Shown in pieces: positions 42,576 through 48,099 of a stretch of 48,099 nt of DNA; position 1 is the stretch's first letter; each line of letters opens with the position of its first letter. The stretch comes from Methanocellaceae archaeon UBA148 (lineage in GTDB: Archaea; Halobacteriota; UBA148). Both the position numbers and the translations under genes were made by a program. The stretch is taken from positions 1-48,099 of the forward strand of contig DAHG01000001.1 in the NCBI GenBank assembly GCA_002495885.1, given 5' to 3'. The notes beneath the pieces are model-generated. The model was not told the DNA's origin. It saw nothing but the letters and a program-made list of their open reading frames with translations, and made no database searches.

Positions 42576-43337
42576 ACTTATCGATCCTCCTATATTATAG
42601 TAATTGGGTGACTAATACTATTTAAAGGTTGCTTATTGGGGGTTGTGCTGACTTAAAAGGAAGAGAACCCATGAGTTTCCATAATCTGAAGAGTTTATGT
42701 TTCAAGAGATATTAAACTGCGATACAGAAAAGAAAACGCAAAATAAGATAAACGTCAAAAAATAGGATATAATAAAAAAATATGATAGAACATATTAGAC
42801 AATATAAATAAAATAAAAGATAAAACAAGCAAAAATAAAACTTGATATGAGATTGTTCATGTAAGCTGCACAGGGGCTGAAGCCCTCATGATGCAAATTA
42901 TACACTGGCACCTGTACGACTTTTTTATGCTTGTGGGCATCTTGCGGTCGGTTTCAGTCCAATTTTTCTCTTTTTTCAAAAGAGGATATTTAAGTTAGTA
43001 ATATCGTTGGTTAGCCTTCAAAGGGATTGAGGACAGGATAGATAGATTCACCCGTAACAAATCACCCCATAGATTTTCTTTGCTTTGGCTGGGCATTTAT
43101 TAATTGCTCTCGCCTATGAGGGATTAAGTTAGTCATATCTCAAGTTAATCCTATACTGTCAAATCCTCTCAAGTTTTATTTGCAGAGTGTAGGCTATTAA
43201 AAAGTGAGATTTTCAGAATATATTACACTGGCTATTCATTCACAACTAAAAAAAGGGTTTGTTCCAATTCATCCGTCACCCTGGAAGGAGCGGAGTTCTT
43301 GGAACATTCCGTTTCAATTTGATTCACTTCACTTCAA
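42576..43337. other. Long intergenic region upstream of the DUF362 gene
   Basis: 762 bases without a recognised gene. It contains the promoter of the DUF362-EPSE pair, the structured element at 42862-42926 and a poly-A-rich stretch near 42766-42840. A plus-strand frame at 43259-43456 runs into the DmsC-like gene and is taken to be chance. Confidence 0.5.
42862..42926 (+). ncRNA. Structured element with hairpin and T tract, identity unknown
   Basis: On the plus strand gcacagg (42868-42874) can pair with cctgtac (42911-42917) with one mismatch, enclosing the hairpin gggc-tgaa-gccc (42874-42885) and the text catgatg. A run of six T follows at 42921-42926. This looks like a small RNA with its own terminator or the end of a decayed mobile element. 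The C-box-like atgatg and D-box-like ctga are present but not in a convincing snoRNA order. Confidence 0.35.
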
Positions 43338-44336
43338 TTAAAGACCAAGCAGAGGTATGGCCTCGAAAAGGTACGCATTTAAATGGGAGAATTCGTAGAA
43401 CAGCACACGTCCTAGTACCTCGCCGATCATCACTGAAGCAAATATCCCTAGCGTAAGGGTTGCAGCCCTCGATACGTTCTCAGCCTTTAAAGATAGCATG
43501 ACACCGATCAGAAGAATTAGCGTCACAGCTATGCCGATTATCATGCGCATCAAGAATGGTGCCGCGTATTCTCCAGCCAACATATTCTCCACAACCGTTC
43601 TTCCTCCAGGTCCCATTCCTGGGCTTTGCAGGAATTGTAAATGGACTGCTATGAGTGCGATGAGAACAATGATAGCTACCAACAAGTACTTCCACATGAT
43701 TCCCAGATACGTGCTCAGCGTCTCTGCGTATTTATTTGATTCTACATCAGCGCAGCCCCTTTTATATTTGAGGGATACTACTGCAGCTACCGCCGCAGGT
43801 CCTACCAATAGGGCTGTCATGATGAAGAACAGTGGCGTTGTAAAATGATTCAAAACAGGCAAACCCACCAGAGCATAGGTCATGCCACTTGTGGTCACGA
43901 ATAACATGCCCACAACAATAGATATCAAACCAACAGCTTTTCTAATGTCCTTGATGCTGTCGCCTACTAACTTGTCCACTATTTTATCCACCAAGCTGAC
44001 TTTGCCCCGTAGGCTGCCGTATTTGGGGTGTAACACCCACAGGATCGTATATATCAATCCCCAGACGCCGAACAAAGACATCATGAGGGTCTCACGAGCC
44101 ACCCAGGTTTCGGGTTTAGAGATGATAAGGTAGGATATGGTAATGTTCGGCAATATCGATAATAAAATCGCGATGGCCGCGATGGCCACAGCTGGCACTA
44201 TGATATAGCTAGCCGTTTCATAGAACCTTTCTGCCTTCTCGTCCTTTGCGAGAAAGTCTGCTAGGACTAAAGCTATCAATGCACCGACCGCCATTTGGCT
44301 AAGTACGGTGAAGACAGTATATTGTAAATCACTCAT
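43338..44336 (-). CDS. DmsC-like membrane anchor subunit
   Basis: A 332-residue membrane protein with about eight hydrophobic helices, resembling the DmsC anchor of DMSO-reductase-type complexes, which exchanges electrons with the membrane quinone or phenazine pool. It opens with FTVLSQMAVGALIALVLADF at residues 9-28 and has TSGMTYALVGLPVLNHFTTP near 150-170 and LQSPGMGPGGRTVVENML near 245. The C-terminal helix pair contains GEVLGRVLFYEFSHLNAYLF. GGAGG precedes ATG 44336. It lies after larB in a unit with the Tat ferredoxin and the tungsten oxidoreductase, and so likely anchors them. Confidence 0.85.
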   Translation of the reverse strand: MSDLQYTVFTVLSQMAVGALIALVLADFLAKDEKAERFYETASYIIVPAVAIAAIAILLSILPNITISYLIISKPETWVARETLMMSLFGVWGLIYTILWVLHPKYGSLRGKVSLVDKIVDKLVGDSIKDIRKAVGLISIVVGMLFVTTSGMTYALVGLPVLNHFTTPLFFIMTALLVGPAAVAAVVSLKYKRGCADVESNKYAETLSTYLGIMWKYLLVAIIVLIALIAVHLQFLQSPGMGPGGRTVVENMLAGEYAAPFLMRMIIGIAVTLILLIGVMLSLKAENVSRAATLTLGIFASVMIGEVLGRVLFYEFSHLNAYLFEAIPLLGL

Positions 44337-44447
44337 AACGTCTAACCTCCGAAACGTAACTTTTTTTATTTTTGCAGTCGACTATGATAAATTTTTTGCT
44401 CATTATAAAATCCGTTAACATATAAAAAAGTTGTCGATTTGATTCAT

Positions 44448-45221
44448 TCAACATACCTTATACCCCACTGACTGTTTAGCTATGATAGCGGCAAAAATAC
44501 CTGCTCCGAAACCATTGTCTATATTGACAACAGCCAGTCCAGGCGAACAGCTTTGAAGCATGGTCATAAGTCCAGATATGCCACCTTTGCCCATCCCATA
44601 GCCCACGGAAGTTGGCACGCCGATCACTGGAACATCTACGTTACTAGAGACTACTATGGGTAGCACCGCATCCATGCCTGCAACTACCACTATAGCCGAC
44701 ACATTTTTTTCTAACATCTCTATGAGAGGTTCATAGAACCGATGAATTCCTGCCACTCCGACATCATAGGCTTTTATCACTTCGCAACCCATGACCTCTG
44801 CAGTCACCAATACTTCTTCTGCAACGGAAATGTCTGATGTGCCTGCTGCCAGTAACCCTATTCTACCTTTCTTGGGAAAGACGTGACCTTCGCGTTGGAG
44901 TATGATAGTCCTAGCTTTGGGGTTGTGTATTAGCTCATAACCATCCGGCAGGTTAGCCTCAAGTTCAGCTAGATCCTCGTCTTTAACCCGTGTTATTAGA
45001 ACATATCCGCCATCTTCTGCCTTCGCCAGTGCAAGCTTTCTCACATCTTCAGGATACTTATCCTGAGCCAAAATCGCTTCTGGTGCCCCTGCCCTATGAG
45101 ACCTGTTTATATCAAGCCGCGCGATATCTGCCACTTTTTTTATGTTCAATACTCTCAGCTTATTCTTAGCAGTGGCTATGTCGATCTCTCCGTTCAAGAG
45201 ACTTCTCAGAATATCATCCAC
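44448..45221 (-). CDS. larB: Pyridinium-3,5-biscarboxylic acid mononucleotide synthase LarB
   Basis: A 257-residue LarB protein. LarB carboxylates and hydrolyses nicotinic acid adenine dinucleotide, the first step to the nickel-pincer cofactor of lactate racemase and related enzymes. Signature text is IGLLAAGTSDISVAEEVLVT near residue 118, VGVAGIHRFYEPLIEM near 153, AIVVVAGMDAVLPIVVSSNV near 174 and VPTSVGYGMGKGGISGL near 201. It starts with GTG 45221 after GGGGTG. LarC and LarE are not in the window. Its place between the Tat ferredoxin (21 bases upstream) and the DmsC-like gene is unusual. Confidence 0.94.
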   Translation of the reverse strand: MDDILRSLLNGEIDIATAKNKLRVLNIKKVADIARLDINRSHRAGAPEAILAQDKYPEDVRKLALAKAEDGGYVLITRVKDEDLAELEANLPDGYELIHNPKARTIILQREGHVFPKKGRIGLLAAGTSDISVAEEVLVTAEVMGCEVIKAYDVGVAGIHRFYEPLIEMLEKNVSAIVVVAGMDAVLPIVVSSNVDVPVIGVPTSVGYGMGKGGISGLMTMLQSCSPGLAVVNIDNGFGAGIFAAIIAKQSVGYKVC

Positions 45222-45242
45222 TGCTTATGCACCCCTGCCTGC

Positions 45243-46133
45243 TTATTCACCGTTAAAGTAATAATACACCCGAGGCCCAGTATCCAGATTTGCCACCAAT
45301 TGGAAGCAACGTCCGGTCTTCAACAGTTTGGAGACCTCGCTATTTGGATCATTGAGATCTCCAAAGTGTCTGGCACGAACAGGACATGCGACCACGCAAG
45401 CAGGCCTGAATCCATCTTTGACCCTGTGCTCACAGAAATCACATTTTTCTACTTTACCGACTTGACGCAAAGGCACATCAGATTCCCTAACACGCGGTTT
45501 CCCTTCGACAATATCACATAGCTCAAGGGGCCCTTCACGCTCAAAAGGCGCGTCAAGCGCAGAAGATGTCTCTGGCTTTGTCTCGTTAAGGACTCTTGCT
45601 CCATATGGGCATGCCTTTACACAGATCAGGTCTCCGATACATTTGTCATAATCTATCATGACACGACCGTCATTGCCTATATAGGATGCTCCTGTTGGGC
45701 AAGCCTCCACGCATGGAGGATTCTCACAGTGCATGCATTGCATAGGCATGAACCATCGCCCTTGCTGGGTATTCCACTCCCAGGGGCTAATACCAGCCTG
45801 TAGGTCAGATGAATCCTTGCGGACTTTCGCGTAACCATGAAACACGTCTTTAGGTGTGTCTGCTTTGCCAAGGTCCATTTCAAATATCCTTATCCGCTGC
45901 AAATCAGCTGACGTGTTGTTCTCATTGGAACAGGCGCGTACGCACTGTCCACATCCGATACATCGCCCTACATCTATCACCATCGCAAGTCTAGCATCAC
46001 TGCCACTACCTGGTTTTGTCTCTGCTTGAGCCAGTACTTTAGCGGATTGTCCAGGGAGAATTACCGATGCTCCGGCAAGCCCGGCAAGCTTGAGGAAGTC
46101 CCTTCTATCGAGTTTATCAAGCAATTTGTTCAT
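45243..46133 (-). CDS. Tat-exported four-cluster ferredoxin (DmsB/NrfC type) with Cys-to-Asp change
   Basis: A 296-residue electron-transfer subunit. DRRDFLKLAGLAGASVILPG near the N-terminus is a Tat signal. The cluster motifs are CIGCGQCVRAC, CMHCENPPCVEACP, CIGDLICVKACP and CDFCEHRVKDGFRPACVVACP. The third motif has Asp in the second ligand position; all others are complete. Asp at this position is known from Pyrococcus ferredoxin, where the cluster can convert between 4Fe and 3Fe forms. The ribosome site GGGGG favours ATG 46133 over ATG 46139. It overlaps the oxidoreductase gene by 17 bases, so the two subunits are coupled. Confidence 0.9.
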   Translation of the reverse strand: MNKLLDKLDRRDFLKLAGLAGASVILPGQSAKVLAQAETKPGSGSDARLAMVIDVGRCIGCGQCVRACSNENNTSADLQRIRIFEMDLGKADTPKDVFHGYAKVRKDSSDLQAGISPWEWNTQQGRWFMPMQCMHCENPPCVEACPTGASYIGNDGRVMIDYDKCIGDLICVKACPYGARVLNETKPETSSALDAPFEREGPLELCDIVEGKPRVRESDVPLRQVGKVEKCDFCEHRVKDGFRPACVVACPVRARHFGDLNDPNSEVSKLLKTGRCFQLVANLDTGPRVYYYFNGE

Positions 46134-48042
46134 ATACATCCCCCAGTTCTAATTCTTCCATTTTTGCCTTCGTCGGGATTCCTGTCTTTATATCCCAGCC
46201 CCTTAACCTGTAATATTCGTCCTTCAATTGTTCCCATTTCTCCCGATCTACTGGTGGACTGCCCCATGCAGCAGGGAGTTCGAATAGGTAGTCAGGCAAG
46301 GTATCATCCTCTCTTCTGCGACCGTCTCTTATCATTATGGCTCTCTGTAGGTTCCATATCCTTTCACCAACCTTGAGCATATCTGCCTCAGTCATGTCAA
46401 TCCCTGTAACCGCTGAGAACAGCTTGCTCTCGACACTTGTATCGCCTATGTACTTCCGTTCCTCAAGCACACTTGATACAATGGGATACACCCAATCACA
46501 AAGCCCCAAAGTACCTTTCAAAGAGGACCTATCCTGATCCAATATCGCTGCCATTGCCTCGGCAGAAGAGTACTTGGAATCACCCATTGGCTGTGCAGCG
46601 TCACCCGAATAGTAAGCATATTCTGCTACGACCTTTTGCTCATCGAGGCTTAAGCCACTCCAGTGCACAAGTCCTATGTGGCTATGCTTATCATGAAATG
46701 GGTCCCGATCGTCCATAGCCCAGAGCAATCCACTCACTATATAATCACGTGCATCGTAATGGATGCTCATGCCATGACCGCCGTATGAAGCTCCTCCTTT
46801 AGGTTCCTCCTTCATCACGCTGTCTAGCACCCCAAGTTTTTCAGCAACCCTTGGCACGCCCTCTGCAAGGGTATCTCCGAAACCTTTCCTGTAAGCAATA
46901 TTTTCGAGTAGAGGCACTATGAAATCGCGTCCGGGCCATTTATCAAAAGCAATGCCGGAATCTTTTGAGTTTATAACTCCGTCCTTGTTCAGCTTCTGCA
47001 ACCAAGGAATCATGTAGAGCAGTTCATAAACATTTATTCCTAACTTGTCGTGAAGCAGCTTTGCCTCATAGGCTACGTCGTCCATCCATCCTGAAAGCCA
47101 TGCATAATACCATTGCATACAATGGATCTCAGTGCCACCCAGCGGATGCTTACAATATACGTAATCACCTATCGGACAGGAGGAACAAGCAACTTCTTTA
47201 ACCCAGTGTTTTTGTAAAAAGGTCATAGCTCCGGGATTTCCTGGAGCAGTACTGCGATACCTAAAGGGTATTCTATTAACAGCGTGCGGATCTATGTCTT
47301 TATCGACCCATAGTATCGATTTTTGCGTAGCACTCATTATCGTTGCAAGAGTTTTCACGTATTCCAGCAGTTTTAACAGTTCATCAGGTCTCGCTACTCC
47401 GACTCCACCGGTGCCCCTCACTGCTAGGGCTTTCAAGTTTTTGGAGCCCATAACAGCACCAAATCCGCCTTGACCTGCCGAATGCCCAGTTCCAGACATT
47501 ATACAGGCATATCGAACCAGGTTTTCCCCTGCAGGTCCAATGGTCAGCATCTTATACTGCTTATCGTTCCACTTACGTCTCAATTCATGTTGTGTAGCAT
47601 AAGTGTCCAAGCCCCATAGGAACTTTGCATCAAGTATATCGGCTTCTCCATTCTTGATCCATAGGTATACAGGGGAATCTGCCTTACCTTGAACGATCAC
47701 CCCGTCATAGCCAGCACGCTTTAGTTCAGTGCCCCAATCCCCGCCTATACCACTTTTCGTACAGGATTCTTTTGGATAGGTGTGGGGTGACTTTCCCATC
47801 ACATCAGTTCTTCCGGAGGATGGTGAAGGCGTCCCTGTCAAGACGCCTGGAGTAAATACTATCCTATTTTCAGGATCAAAGGCTTTAACTTCCAGAGGGA
47901 CTTCGTCCCACATGACCTTCTGGCCAATACCAGAACCACCGATGAACATATCGCTATATTTTTTTGTATCCTCTTCTGTGACTTTTCGATTTGTCAAGTC
48001 AGCTCTTAGGATCTTACCCGTCCATCCATACATTTCTGACAT
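46117..48042 (-). CDS. Tungsten aldehyde:ferredoxin oxidoreductase family protein
   Basis: A 641-residue AOR-family protein. The N-terminal domain holds the tungstopterin-binding text (GWTGKILRADLTNRKVTEED, FIGGSGIGQKVMWDEVP, GRTDVMGKSPHT, GAVMGSKNLKALAVRG). The cluster motif near residue 287 is CSSCPIGDYVYC: the family pattern CxxCxxxC reads CxxCxxxD here, with another Cys four residues on. The distal Cys is in GTLGLCDWVYP near 525. AORs oxidise aldehydes or, in the reverse sense, reduce acids. It has no signal of its own; it may be exported with its Tat ferredoxin or stay cytoplasmic. AGGAGAGTG precedes ATG 48042. The substrate is unknown. Confidence 0.93.
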   Translation of the reverse strand: MSEMYGWTGKILRADLTNRKVTEEDTKKYSDMFIGGSGIGQKVMWDEVPLEVKAFDPENRIVFTPGVLTGTPSPSSGRTDVMGKSPHTYPKESCTKSGIGGDWGTELKRAGYDGVIVQGKADSPVYLWIKNGEADILDAKFLWGLDTYATQHELRRKWNDKQYKMLTIGPAGENLVRYACIMSGTGHSAGQGGFGAVMGSKNLKALAVRGTGGVGVARPDELLKLLEYVKTLATIMSATQKSILWVDKDIDPHAVNRIPFRYRSTAPGNPGAMTFLQKHWVKEVACSSCPIGDYVYCKHPLGGTEIHCMQWYYAWLSGWMDDVAYEAKLLHDKLGINVYELLYMIPWLQKLNKDGVINSKDSGIAFDKWPGRDFIVPLLENIAYRKGFGDTLAEGVPRVAEKLGVLDSVMKEEPKGGASYGGHGMSIHYDARDYIVSGLLWAMDDRDPFHDKHSHIGLVHWSGLSLDEQKVVAEYAYYSGDAAQPMGDSKYSSAEAMAAILDQDRSSLKGTLGLCDWVYPIVSSVLEERKYIGDTSVESKLFSAVTGIDMTEADMLKVGERIWNLQRAIMIRDGRRREDDTLPDYLFELPAAWGSPPVDREKWEQLKDEYYRLRGWDIKTGIPTKAKMEELELGDVYEQIA

Positions 48043-48099
48043 CGTTCACTCTCCTAATATTTTTCATCACCTATCTATGTAATTGGCATAAATGGCGTC

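Noticed and set aside
42941..42965. Text ggtttcagtccaatttt resembling a CRISPR repeat
   Set aside because: It occurs once, without spaced copies.

Overview
The window reads as archaeal chromosome from a strictly anaerobic euryarchaeote. Pointers are archaeal-type cobalamin enzymes (CobY, CobZ, CbiP, CbiB), the COG1900/NIL-ferredoxin/COG2122 homocysteine route known from methanogens, an HdrA start, an archaeal OB-fold protein and TATA boxes close to start codons. The exported iron-sulfur, DmsC-like and tungsten-oxidoreductase genes resemble content seen in Methanomicrobia, ANME-1, Syntropharchaeia or Archaeoglobi. No mcr, rRNA or tRNA gene was found, so the exact lineage is open.

Layout. 1-283: start of an HdrA gene. 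651-1697: MscS channel. 1798-7633: plus-strand run hisA-hisB-metG-unknown-endonuclease IV-like-hexuloisomerase-M42 peptidase. 7659-9293: Sua5 and a DUF192 lipoprotein. 9477-13256: three-gene unit of a lysine 2,3-aminomutase-type radical SAM enzyme, a Ddl-like ATP-grasp ligase and a second ATP-grasp ligase fused to a GNAT domain. This is the best candidate for an undescribed pathway. 13257-14361: mostly non-coding with two small remnants. 14362-14649: OB-fold protein. 14973-17621: homocysteine/sulfide-assimilation operon, divergent from an HTH-CBS regulator (17734-18300).

18454-30766 is a large corrinoid island. A minus-strand operon (cbiP, a small CbiP-like P-loop protein, cobD, cbiB, cobZ, cobS, cobY) is divergent from a plus-strand operon (btuF, cbiE, a small radical SAM gene, btuC, btuD, a winged-helix gene, cobT). 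A perfect 23-bp palindrome lies in the shared promoter. Genes for uptake, lower-ligand activation, nucleotide-loop assembly and amidation are therefore together.

30797-32321 is a broken SIR2-TPR gene of the anti-phage type (two frameshifts and one amber stop). 32626-34072 holds a CcdA-like membrane protein and two thioredoxin-fold proteins. A lipoprotein (34147-34692) and its truncated copy (36513-36696) flank a B12-binding radical SAM gene inside a local duplication. 37252-39015 is a NapH/NapG-like pair. 39825-40424 is a stand-alone CARF-like protein.

40563-48042 is a minus-strand respiratory-type block: a tungsten aldehyde:ferredoxin oxidoreductase family protein, a Tat-exported four-cluster ferredoxin, LarB, a DmsC-like membrane anchor, a Tat-exported DUF362 protein and a small Glu/Pro/Ser-repeat protein. 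Both the oxidoreductase and its ferredoxin partner carry Asp where a cluster-ligating Cys is expected.
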